A stretch of 64,000 bases of DNA. Origin: Halomonas sp. (lineage in GTDB: Bacteria > Pseudomonadota > Gammaproteobacteria > Pseudomonadales > Halomonadaceae). The notes beneath the pieces were generated by a model, which was not told the DNA's origin, made no database searches, and saw only the letters and a program-made list of their open reading frames with translations. Shown in pieces: positions 1-7,457 of this stretch. Location: NCBI RefSeq assembly GCF_011050415.1, contig NZ_DRFS01000013.1, forward strand, positions 152,007 to 216,006, in the 5' to 3' direction. Position 1 is the first letter of the stretch; each line of letters starts with the position of its first letter. A program made the translations under genes and the position numbers.

Positions 1-1
1 G

Positions 2-97
2 ATTACGCCTCGCGCCGTGGTGAATGCCGTTCACAGCGCGCTGCAATACGTCGCCGACACGCCACTACCGATGACACTTGAGGAGCCCGGCACATGA
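2..97 (+). CDS. rnfG: Electron transport complex subunit RnfG, C-terminal end (partial)
   Basis: The reading frame is open from the window edge and ends with TGA at 95-97, overlapping the next start as ATGA. The visible 31 residues begin [10 protein letters not shown], which matches the stretch just after the flavin-attachment (S/T)GAT motif of RnfG; the threonine that would carry covalent FMN falls just outside the window. RnfG is a membrane-anchored flavoprotein of the Rnf ferredoxin:NAD+ oxidoreductase. Identity rests on this short match plus the following rnfE gene. Confidence 0.72.
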   Translation: MTPRAVVNAVHSALQYVADTPLPMTLEEPGT

Positions 98-810
98 GCC
101 TCAGTCCAATAAGCCAATGGCGCCAACTGGCCCGTGATGGGCTCTGGTCGAATAACCCCGCGCTCGTCCAACTACTGGGGCTCTGCCCGCTGTTAGCGGT
201 GAGCGGCAGCGTGGTCAATGCGCTGGGCTTGGCAATCGCCACGCTACTGGTGATGGTCGGCGCCAGCACGGCGATTTCGCTGATTCGCAACCAAGTACCT
301 AATGCTGTGCGCCTACCTGCTTTTGTGATGGTGATTGCTGCTTTTGTCACCTGCGCCGAGCTACTAATGGCTGCCTACGCCTACCCGCTCTATCAAGTGC
401 TGGGTATTTTTATTCCGCTGATCGTCACCAACTGCGCCATTCTTGGCCGTGCCGACGCCTTTGCCTCACGCCAGCCGGTACTACCAGCCGCCATTGATGG
501 CTTTATGATGGGGTTAGGTTTTGCTGCGGTACTAGTGGTAATGGGTGCCCTTCGGGAGCTGCTAGGCCAAGGCACGCTATTTAGCGACATGGCGCTCCTG
601 TTTGGACCACAAGCGGCCAATTGGCAACTAACCATTGCCGACGACTACCAGTTTCTGTTTTTTGTGCTGCCGCCCGGCGCTTTCTTTGTGGCAGGCATGT
701 TGATTGCCCTGAAAAACGTCATTGATCAACGCAGCATTGCCCGCGCCCGGCCAGTCGCAGCCACCCCACGGGTTGAGCGTCGCGTAAGGGTTACCGGCAC
801 GATTAAATAA
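94..810 (+). CDS. rnfE: Electron transport complex subunit RnfE
   Basis: A 238-residue integral membrane protein of the RnfE/NqrD family, with about six hydrophobic segments spread over residues 25-205 and a basic C-terminal tail. Family signatures visible are the early [16 protein letters not shown] stretch and a mid-protein segment beginning [15 protein letters not shown]. RnfE is one of the membrane subunits of the ion-translocating Rnf complex that couples ferredoxin/NADH electron transfer to ion movement. It is translationally coupled to the preceding rnfG by a 4-base ATGA overlap, and nth follows 57 bases later, the usual gammaproteobacterial order rnfABCDGE-nth. The length is normal for the family. 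Confidence 0.93.
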   Translation: MSLSPISQWRQLARDGLWSNNPALVQLLGLCPLLAVSGSVVNALGLAIATLLVMVGASTAISLIRNQVPNAVRLPAFVMVIAAFVTCAELLMAAYAYPLYQVLGIFIPLIVTNCAILGRADAFASRQPVLPAAIDGFMMGLGFAAVLVVMGALRELLGQGTLFSDMALLFGPQAANWQLTIADDYQFLFFVLPPGAFFVAGMLIALKNVIDQRSIARARPVAATPRVERRVRVTGTIK

Positions 811-867
811 CCGCATGCGTCATTAATCGCTTATATAACATCGCTCGTATAAATAAAGAGACCCGCC

Positions 868-1506
868 ATGAATGCCCAAAAGCGTCATGAAATTTTTGCT
901 CGCCTTCAGGCAGAGAACCCCCACCCCACTACTGAGCTTAACTGGAATACGCCCTTTGAGCTGCTGGCTGCGGTGCTACTTTCCGCTCAAGCCACCGATG
1001 TTGGGGTGAATAAAGCCACCGCACGTCTCTATCCCGTTGCCAATACTCCCCAGGCGATTATTGACCTGGGTATTGATGAACTGAAGGCACACATTAAAAC
1101 CATCGGCTTGTATAACACCAAAGCCGAAAACCTGATGAAAACCTGCCACATTCTGGTCAATCAGCACGATGGTGAAGTGCCCAGCACTCGCCAAGCGTTG
1201 GAAGCCCTGCCTGGCGTCGGCCGCAAAACCGCCAATGTGATTCTTAACACTGCCTTTGGACACCCCACCATGGCGGTGGATACGCATATTTTTCGTGTCT
1301 CCAATCGCACCGGTATTGCCAAGGGGAAAGACGTCGTTGAGGTGGAGCAGAAGTTACTCCGCCATGTGCCAAAAGCATTTTTGCAAGATGCTCATCACTG
1401 GCTGATCCTGCACGGCCGCTACACCTGCATTGCCCGCAAGCCACGCTGTGGTAGCTGCATTATCGAGGATTTGTGCGACTATAAAGACAAAACCGAACTC
1501 GCATAG
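868..1506 (+). CDS. nth: Endonuclease III (DNA glycosylase/AP lyase)
   Basis: A 212-residue base-excision repair enzyme that removes oxidised pyrimidines and cuts the abasic site. The helix-hairpin-helix reads LPGVGRKTAN, whose lysine is the catalytic nucleophile, and is followed by the AVDTHIFRVSNR segment holding the catalytic aspartate. The C-terminus carries the four-cysteine [4Fe-4S] loop in the spacing C-x6-C-x2-C-x5-C (CIARKPRCGSCIIEDLC). All key residues are present and the length equals that of E. coli Nth. It follows rnfE as in many gammaproteobacteria. Confidence 0.97.
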   Translation: MNAQKRHEIFARLQAENPHPTTELNWNTPFELLAAVLLSAQATDVGVNKATARLYPVANTPQAIIDLGIDELKAHIKTIGLYNTKAENLMKTCHILVNQHDGEVPSTRQALEALPGVGRKTANVILNTAFGHPTMAVDTHIFRVSNRTGIAKGKDVVEVEQKLLRHVPKAFLQDAHHWLILHGRYTCIARKPRCGSCIIEDLCDYKDKTELA

Positions 1507-1518
1507 ACGGAGTCCTCC

Positions 1519-2589
1519 ATGCCTACCCCCGCCAAGCTGCTACACGACCAGCCCATTGAGCGGCGTATCGATGCGCTACTGGACCTCTCCAAGCAACATG
1601 CCGAGCACTTCTGTAGCCCCGGCGCATGGCTGGCTCGGCAACGCTATATGGCGCAGCACCCGACCTCCATTGTAGTAATGAAGTGCATGGATGGGCGCAT
1701 TCATATTCCCCACGCTACCCGCACACCGTTAGGGATCATTACTCCGTTTCGTAACCTGGGCGGCATTTTTGATCTGGGCTGGCCCTACTTAGGAGAACTA
1801 CTGACCGAGACGGTAATTGATGCCGCTAAGGCGGGGCGCAGCACGCTAATGCTGATCACCTATCACTTTTCCCGTGGCAACCAAGCCCGTGGCTGCGCCG
1901 GGTTTAACTGTGATACACAGGCCGCTAAAGCCCACGCTTATGGGATTGCCGAACAAGCAGGCAAACTATTTGGACAAGACCACCGAGAGGTTTACCCACT
2001 CGTATGTGGCTTTGAAACCGACAGCGATGCGCTGATTATTCATGGTCACAACGGTGCCACCCTAGATGTCAGTGAATGGGTGGGGCATGCACCCGAAGGA
2101 TTGAACAGCCAATTGAATGCCATATGCCCCGATATGCCCCTTCACATGCAGCGTGATCTGCTACCGCTACTGGAAGGCAACCTTGCCCATATAAGCGAAC
2201 TGAGGGGAGTCGAGCGAGAGCTGGATATTGAGCACCGCGAATGGGTGATCTGCATTGGTCGTGGTTTTGATTTCTTACACCTGCCCAATACTGCTTTGAT
2301 TATTGGGCCTTACGGGCCTGATTTAGCGGCGCCCATTGGTACAGCAGCCACCATCATTGACGCCAATATGCGCGCAGGGAGAATTCCAGACGATGGCTTT
2401 ATGCTGCTGGCGTCAACGCCCTACCAGCATAGCGGGGTTGACCGCGCCCGTGCAGAGCTTAAATCACACTTTCTGTCGGATTTTGCAGAGCAGGTCATTC
2501 GCCGTGAACACCCTAAGCTTGCGCAAAAGATGCGCCGCCATACCGCCGTAGTGCACTGGCCGACGCGGCGTTTAGACCGACTTGATTAG
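1519..2589 (+). CDS. Carbonic-anhydrase-like zinc protein (CsoSCA/beta-CA motifs)
   Basis: A 356-residue soluble protein with the hallmarks of the beta-carbonic-anhydrase active site: CMDGR at residues 56-60 (the C-x-D-x-R zinc/dyad motif), RNLGG at 78-82 (compare RNAGN), then His116 and Cys126 as likely further zinc ligands. The His-to-Cys gap is about ten residues rather than the usual HxxC, which resembles the carboxysomal shell enzyme CsoSCA. No carboxysome genes are present and the window gives no sign of autotrophy, so the physiological role is open; reversible CO2 hydration is the simplest guess. It starts 12 bases after nth and overlaps the oppositely oriented glycosyltransferase gene by four bases at its 3' end. 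Confidence 0.62.
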   Translation: MPTPAKLLHDQPIERRIDALLDLSKQHAEHFCSPGAWLARQRYMAQHPTSIVVMKCMDGRIHIPHATRTPLGIITPFRNLGGIFDLGWPYLGELLTETVIDAAKAGRSTLMLITYHFSRGNQARGCAGFNCDTQAAKAHAYGIAEQAGKLFGQDHREVYPLVCGFETDSDALIIHGHNGATLDVSEWVGHAPEGLNSQLNAICPDMPLHMQRDLLPLLEGNLAHISELRGVERELDIEHREWVICIGRGFDFLHLPNTALIIGPYGPDLAAPIGTAATIIDANMRAGRIPDDGFMLLASTPYQHSGVDRARAELKSHFLSDFAEQVIRREHPKLAQKMRRHTAVVHWPTRRLDRLD

Positions 2590-3662
2590 CGACTTGAGGC
2601 CCCTAACAACTGATGATAAGCCTCGCGCCAAGCGGGCCACTCCCAAGCTTTAGTATCAAGGCGTTCAGGACAACTACTCGGGTCAGTTAGCCAATCGTAA
2701 AGCCGTGTGTAAAGCCCTTCCCGGGTGCCATCATAGCGATAGGCGGCAGGGTAAAGCGCAGGAAAGCAGAGCCTATCCGGCACTAATGGCAGCGCCCCAC
2801 GCTGGGCTGCTTCCATAATTGCCAAGCCCTGAAACTCGTGCCAGGTGGTCGACACCACAATGCCAGCGCTATCCAGCAGCTCACGATACGCCGCCTCTGG
2901 CTGCGGCCCCCAGGCGACAATATGCGTTGCCAGCCGCTGCTCCGCCTCCTCAAAAATAGCCGGTGTTTGGCGAAAGCGCTGACCCAATACCGCCAGTTCA
3001 AACGCCACCCCAGCCTCACTTAAGGCAAACAGTACGGCAAAGAAGTCATCGGGATTTTTGTCATACTCCCAGCGATGATTCCAGAGGATACGCCGTGGCA
3101 CTGTTTGTTTAACAGCCAGTTGCTGGCGAGGCGCTGAGCTATCGGCAATGGGCACCGGCAATACCTTGGCCCGCGCGCGGAGCGCTTCCAATGGTTTAGC
3201 GGCGGGGAGATTTTCTGGCATCTTTTTCAAAAAGGCCCGCGCACCATCAATAAAGGAGTCGCGGTTGTAGGCGCTGTTAAATACCAAGCTATCCGCGGCT
3301 AGCGCCGTATAGAGGTTAACCATTTTGGCTTCCACTTGCGGCATCTGATCGCTTGATTCCGGATAGGCAAACTGGTTTTCATGAAAGTAGACGACCTTTT
3401 TTACTTGGCCAAGATGAGGAAAAAGTCCGATCAACGTGGCAAGATCCACCATGGAAGTGGCCAGCACCACATCAAACGACTGGCTCAGAGTGTCGTGCTC
3501 TTTTAACATCCAACTCAAGGGGTTACCGCGAATGCGCCAGGCAAAGTGGCGTGGCGGCAGGGTCAATAACGTCCACTCAATGTCATCAAACTGCGCCATT
3601 AAACTCTGCGCCCAATAGCGGTGACTTACGGCTTCATAAGCAGATAACAGTAATACCCGCAT
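2586..3662 (-). CDS. GTDC1/DUF3524-type glycosyltransferase (tRNA-queuosine mannosyltransferase-like)
   Basis: A 358-residue GT-B type glycosyltransferase. The N-terminal third shows the family signature of the DUF3524 domain: LLLSAYEAVSHRYW at residues 4-17, then LTLPPRHFAWRIRGN, and FHENQFAYP near residue 93. The C-terminal half has the usual donor-binding layout with HEFQGLAIMEA. The human member of this family (GTDC1/QTMAN) mannosylates queuosine in tRNA-Asp; that bacterial members do the same is an inference. It is the last gene of the minus-strand operon, its ATG overlapping the ArsA-like stop as TAATG, so translation is probably coupled. Confidence 0.78.
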   Translation of the reverse strand: MRVLLLSAYEAVSHRYWAQSLMAQFDDIEWTLLTLPPRHFAWRIRGNPLSWMLKEHDTLSQSFDVVLATSMVDLATLIGLFPHLGQVKKVVYFHENQFAYPESSDQMPQVEAKMVNLYTALAADSLVFNSAYNRDSFIDGARAFLKKMPENLPAAKPLEALRARAKVLPVPIADSSAPRQQLAVKQTVPRRILWNHRWEYDKNPDDFFAVLFALSEAGVAFELAVLGQRFRQTPAIFEEAEQRLATHIVAWGPQPEAAYRELLDSAGIVVSTTWHEFQGLAIMEAAQRGALPLVPDRLCFPALYPAAYRYDGTREGLYTRLYDWLTDPSSCPERLDTKAWEWPAWREAYHQLLGASSR

Positions 3663-4669
3663 TAAAAGCCCTGCTGCTCGAGTTTACCTGCCAACATTTC
3701 TAGCACTTCAATACCCTGAACATCAGTCGGTAACCAGGGCAAGGTGGGTCGCGGTAAACGTGCAAACAGCGTATCTATGCGCGCCAAGTAACTCGCCTCC
3801 TGCTCTCTGCGTGCTTGCAGAAAAGAACCGTCCGCATCGGCAGGTATCACTCGGTTAATCAGCGTGCCTGCAACGGGTATATGCACGTCCTCCAGCGCCC
3901 GCACGGCTCGATCTGTCTCCAGAATAGGAAGGCGCTCGGGTGTCATGACAAACAGAAAGCTGCACGCTTCGGGGTCTTCAATCCGGCGTCGTGCTTGATG
4001 AAATAAACGCCGTCGGTTGATCAGCGTTTTAGCGACATCGCGGGTACGCTCGTCTAAATCATCTAGTGGGTCTTCGGTAGGATCGTCAAAAGGGGTTGCC
4101 ACATCACGACCGCGTTTAGGAGTGAGGTGGCCTAATACTTTGCCTAACTCGGCAGATTTACGATTGTGGGCCAGCAAACCATCGGTCCAGGCGGCCATGG
4201 CTTCGGGTAACGTTAGAAGCCTTAGCGTATGGCCCGTCGGCGCGGTATCGAAAATGATCAAGTCGTAGGGCGCCGTGTCATCGATCATCAAGCGCGCCAA
4301 ACGCTCTAACAATGCAGCTTCCTGGGTGCCCGGCGATTGACGGGTAAGACGCATCTGGCGCTCTAACTCCTGCATCATTTCAGGAGCAGCGTAGCGGCGC
4401 ATCTGCTGCGTGACCCGCTGTAAATGAGCCTCTACCTCAATGTCAGGGTCGATTTCCATAGCATCAAGGTTGGGTAGCAGGCGGCGTGGCACATCGCCCA
4501 GCTCACGATCAAATACATCGCCTAAGCTGTGCGCGGGGTCTGTGGAGACCACCAATACCCGCTTCCCCCGACTAGCGGCAAGCACCGCTAACGAAGCCGC
4601 TACGGTGGTTTTACCCACGCCCCCTTTGCCACCGACCCACAATAGCCGACGGTTAAGTACTGCTTGCAT
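3662..4669 (-). CDS. ArsA/Get3-family ATPase
   Basis: A single-domain 335-residue ATPase of the ArsA/Get3 class. The deviant Walker A motif GGKGGVGKT sits at residues 13-21, with the signature lysine near its start, followed by VVSTDPAHSLGD (switch I) and IIFDTAPTGHTLRLL (switch II). ArsA proper is duplicated and pumps arsenite; Get3 delivers tail-anchored proteins. No arsR or arsB lies nearby, so arsenite resistance is unlikely. ATG at 4669 is preferred over an upstream TTG at 4681 because GGGGAA sits six bases before it. It lies between the small Cys-Cys protein and the glycosyltransferase in one operon downstream of the CstA-family transporter. Confidence 0.85.
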   Translation of the reverse strand: MQAVLNRRLLWVGGKGGVGKTTVAASLAVLAASRGKRVLVVSTDPAHSLGDVFDRELGDVPRRLLPNLDAMEIDPDIEVEAHLQRVTQQMRRYAAPEMMQELERQMRLTRQSPGTQEAALLERLARLMIDDTAPYDLIIFDTAPTGHTLRLLTLPEAMAAWTDGLLAHNRKSAELGKVLGHLTPKRGRDVATPFDDPTEDPLDDLDERTRDVAKTLINRRRLFHQARRRIEDPEACSFLFVMTPERLPILETDRAVRALEDVHIPVAGTLINRVIPADADGSFLQARREQEASYLARIDTLFARLPRPTLPWLPTDVQGIEVLEMLAGKLEQQGF

Positions 4670-4694
4670 AGCGTTCCCCAATGTTTAATTTCTA

Positions 4695-4997
4695 CTAACA
4701 GCAGCGAAAATGATCCAGCGGTGAGTGCTCCATTCCCATCCGCGTGTGCCAGTCGTGAAAACGCTCAAGCAGCAGTGGCTGCAGCTCAAGGGTGTAGTAA
4801 GAGGCAGGATTCTGTAGCCCCATCATTTCGGAAAATACTAACAGCATAAACAGGTCGTCTTCGTCGCGTCGCGCCCGAGCAATAGCTCCCCGATAGCGCG
4901 AACTGTACACCTCTTCCGTAAAGAAACGGGCCTGGTCTAACCAGGCCCGTACCTTGTCACGACGCGTCGACGACCCGTTACCCGGGTCATCGTGCAT
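4695..4997 (-). CDS. Small CstA-associated protein ending in Cys-Cys (cory-CC-star type)
   Basis: A 100-residue charged soluble protein whose last four residues are FRCC. It matches what I remember of the 'cory-CC-star' family, small proteins defined by an invariant C-terminal cysteine pair. The start at 4997 is chosen because GGAGGAG lies seven bases upstream; the frame could extend to 5045 without such a site. The gene is 60 bases downstream of the CstA-family transporter and 25 bases upstream of the ArsA-like ATPase. E. coli CstA and BtsT have small partners (YbdD/YjiX) that also end in Arg-Cys-Cys, so an accessory role for the transporter is likely by analogy. Function is not established. 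Confidence 0.66.
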   Translation of the reverse strand: MHDDPGNGSSTRRDKVRAWLDQARFFTEEVYSSRYRGAIARARRDEDDLFMLLVFSEMMGLQNPASYYTLELQPLLLERFHDWHTRMGMEHSPLDHFRCC

Positions 4998-5057
4998 AAG
5001 CTTTACTCCTCCATAGCCAGTGCAGACATAGCTAGTAACAAGCATCCATTAGCATGT

Positions 5058-6734
5058 TTAGTCACCTTGAGCGGCCATTTCAGCACGTGAACGCTTGAGG
5101 GCTGACGCACACTCCATAGCCACCATAATGGCCGCCACCAGTACCACGATATCCAGCACCAGTAGGAACATATTGCCCTGGTTCCAGAATGTGCGTAGCT
5201 GGATGAGCAGCGCTAAAATAGTCATCACCAGCAGGAAACATAGCGGCGCCAACGTGTACCACATAGGACGTCTCATGCGCACCAACATAACGGTAATGAC
5301 CAGTAGCGTCAGGCCTGCCAGCAGTTGGTTGGTGGTGCCAAATAGCGGCCAGATAATCAAGCCGCCGGAACCATCGGCACCGCCAGCACCAAACGCTAAT
5401 AGCAAGCAGCTAGCCACTGCTAAGCCTGTAGCAATGGCAGGCTTCTTCATCCACTGTTGATTATAGATATCGCCCCACTCTTGGAAAATATAGCGCTGTA
5501 GGCGCAGACCGGTATCCATTGTGGTGCCCGCAAAGAGTGCCGCCATGACGGTTAGCAAAGTCGCCGCCGTCACTTCAGGCAAACCTAAGCCGTTATGAAT
5601 AATAAACGCCCCGCCTTGCACAAAGGCATTGACGCCGCCCTGCCCAAAGGAGGTATACATGGCTTGCCAATCACCTAAAGTGGCAAAACCAGCGGTGGCT
5701 GCCAAAATAGCTGCCAGCGCGAGCATACCCTCGCCTACTGCGCCAAAGTAGCCGACAAAACGCGCGTCGGTCTCTTTGTTCAACTGCTTGGACGTTGTGC
5801 CGGATGAGACCAAACCGTGGAAGCCCGATATGGCACCACAGGCAATAGTCACAAACAGCAGCGGTATTAACGACGGCGTACCGGCAGGAACATCGCTGTT
5901 GAATGCTGGCGCCACTAGCGTTGGGTTCAAGAGGACTAAGGCGCCATACAGAATCAGCAAACCAATAAACAACTGGAGTCCGTTAATATAGTCCCGCGGC
6001 TGAAGAAGCATCCAGACGGGTAGCAATGAAGCAATAGCGGCATAACCAAACAGAATTAGGATCCAGATGGCATTGCCCGACATACCCGCCACTTCAGCAG
6101 GCATTTGAATGGGCATCGATGGCCCAATACCGATTAACACGTAAAGCGCCACCACGCCAATCACGGAGACCACCGCCAAACTCATGATGCGACGGTAGAT
6201 CATTTGGCCAATGATTAACGCAACAATGATAGCGCCCCAAACGGGAACCACGGCGCTGGGGAAGTTCATCATCAACCCGGCAATGACCACAGCGAATACC
6301 GCGTTCACCATCAGCAAAACCAAGAAAATAACGATCATAAAAATACTGCGGGCACGCTTACCGACGACATCACCTGTCAGAGCCCCCACCGATTTAGCTT
6401 TATTGCGCACGCTGGCCCAAATGGCACCGAAATCGTGAATACCAGCAAAGAAAATGGTGCCGAACACTACCCATAAAAAGGCTGGCGCCCACCCCCAGAT
6501 AACGGCAATTGCGGGCCCCACAATAGGAGCAGCGCCTGCAACGGAGGTAAAATGGTGGCCCCATAAGATAAATCGATTGGTCGGCACATAGTCGATGCCA
6601 TCCTCAAACTCATGAGCTGGGGTTTTAAAATCAGGGTCTAATTGATAAATCTTCTCCGCAATAAACTTGGAGTACACGAAGTACCCCACGGCCATTGCGC
6701 CAAGACCTACCACTAACAGGAAAATAGCACTCAT
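5058..6734 (-). CDS. cstA: Carbon starvation CstA-family transporter (short form)
   Basis: A 558-residue polytopic membrane protein of the CstA/BtsT family of pyruvate and peptide transporters. Typical family stretches are FILWGHHFTSVAGAAPIVGP near residue 60, the following segment ending FAGIHDFGAIWAS, and FHGLVSSGTTSKQL near residue 305. It is shorter than E. coli CstA (about 700 residues) and corresponds to the compact class common outside enterics. AAGGAGC stands eight bases before the ATG. It heads the operon with the Cys-Cys protein, ArsA-like ATPase and glycosyltransferase, and is divergent from a two-component cluster of the CrbS type. Substrate is not determined; pyruvate is a reasonable expectation. 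Confidence 0.88.
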   Translation of the reverse strand: MSAIFLLVVGLGAMAVGYFVYSKFIAEKIYQLDPDFKTPAHEFEDGIDYVPTNRFILWGHHFTSVAGAAPIVGPAIAVIWGWAPAFLWVVFGTIFFAGIHDFGAIWASVRNKAKSVGALTGDVVGKRARSIFMIVIFLVLLMVNAVFAVVIAGLMMNFPSAVVPVWGAIIVALIIGQMIYRRIMSLAVVSVIGVVALYVLIGIGPSMPIQMPAEVAGMSGNAIWILILFGYAAIASLLPVWMLLQPRDYINGLQLFIGLLILYGALVLLNPTLVAPAFNSDVPAGTPSLIPLLFVTIACGAISGFHGLVSSGTTSKQLNKETDARFVGYFGAVGEGMLALAAILAATAGFATLGDWQAMYTSFGQGGVNAFVQGGAFIIHNGLGLPEVTAATLLTVMAALFAGTTMDTGLRLQRYIFQEWGDIYNQQWMKKPAIATGLAVASCLLLAFGAGGADGSGGLIIWPLFGTTNQLLAGLTLLVITVMLVRMRRPMWYTLAPLCFLLVMTILALLIQLRTFWNQGNMFLLVLDIVVLVAAIMVAMECASALKRSRAEMAAQGD

Positions 6735-7082
6735 GGGCGCTGCTCCTTTGGGTTTGGTTGTTATTGTTTATTTACTAAACCAGGGAATAGACACGCTTCT
6801 CAACTTACAGAGTGGTATGAGTAAACGGGTAAGTCCATAAGAATACAATTTTAACAGCTTGAAATGATTCTAAAGTCTTAGTTGTCATGGCCCTTTACTT
6901 ATATAACGTGCTAAAGCTGCGCTTTAATGCATATATCGGTATAAGCATTCGGCCAAGGTCGTCTTGGCTGACTACTTACATCTCACTAGACTGATAGCCA
7001 TACATCGCTTATTGATGCTGCACTTATTGCTTGAATTCAGGAGTTTAGGCAGCTCTAACACTAATAATTACAGGACAGTCCC
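6735..7082 (+). other. Divergent intergenic region between cstA and the receiver gene
   Basis: 348 bases without a convincing coding frame. It must hold the promoters of two divergent transcription units. I see an A+T-rich stretch around 6760-6880 but no clear sigma-54, CRP or inverted-repeat operator that I would defend. Confidence 0.4.
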
Positions 7083-7457
7083 ATGGCCAAAGTGCTGGTA
7101 GTCGATGACGAACCCAATATTGTTTTATCACTAGAGTTTTTGATGGAGCAAGCGGGCTTTGAGGTGGTCACCGCCGAGGATGGCGAGCAGGCCTTGGCGC
7201 GGGTTGATGACACCCAACCCGATCTACTGCTGCTTGATATTAGCCTACCAGGTATCAGCGGTTTTGATGTGTTAGAGCGGCTACGCAGCCAAGAAGCGAC
7301 CGCGCAACTGCCTATTATTATGTTGACGGCCCACGGACGCGATGTAGAGCGTGAAAAAGGCATGGCGTTAGGCGCAGATGACTACATCACCAAACCTTTT
7401 TCGACTCAGTCGTTGGTTGAGAAAGTTAAAGCGCTACTCAATGAGGAGCAGCCATGA
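7083..7457 (+). CDS. Stand-alone response regulator receiver (CheY-like)
   Basis: A 124-residue protein consisting only of a receiver domain. The acidic pocket is VDDEPN at the N-terminus, the phosphoacceptor is Asp52 (LLLDISLPG) and the conserved lysine is Lys104 (TKPF), with the switch threonine in LTAHG. There is no output domain, so signalling must go through a partner. The stop overlaps the start of the next gene as ATGA, and the symporter-type histidine kinase two genes on has no receiver of its own, making this its probable phosphoacceptor. Confidence 0.9.
   Translation: MAKVLVVDDEPNIVLSLEFLMEQAGFEVVTAEDGEQALARVDDTQPDLLLLDISLPGISGFDVLERLRSQEATAQLPIIMLTAHGRDVEREKGMALGADDYITKPFSTQSLVEKVKALLNEEQP

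Noticed and set aside
3..350. 115-residue open frame on the minus strand opposite rnfG/rnfE
   Set aside because: It lies fully opposite a clear membrane-protein gene, has no ribosome-binding site, and its Ser/Thr/Arg-rich composition is that of an antisense shadow.
3662..4669. Arsenite resistance operon
   Set aside because: The ATPase has a single domain and there is no arsR, arsB, arsC or arsD nearby; the neighbours are a CstA-type transporter and a glycosyltransferase.
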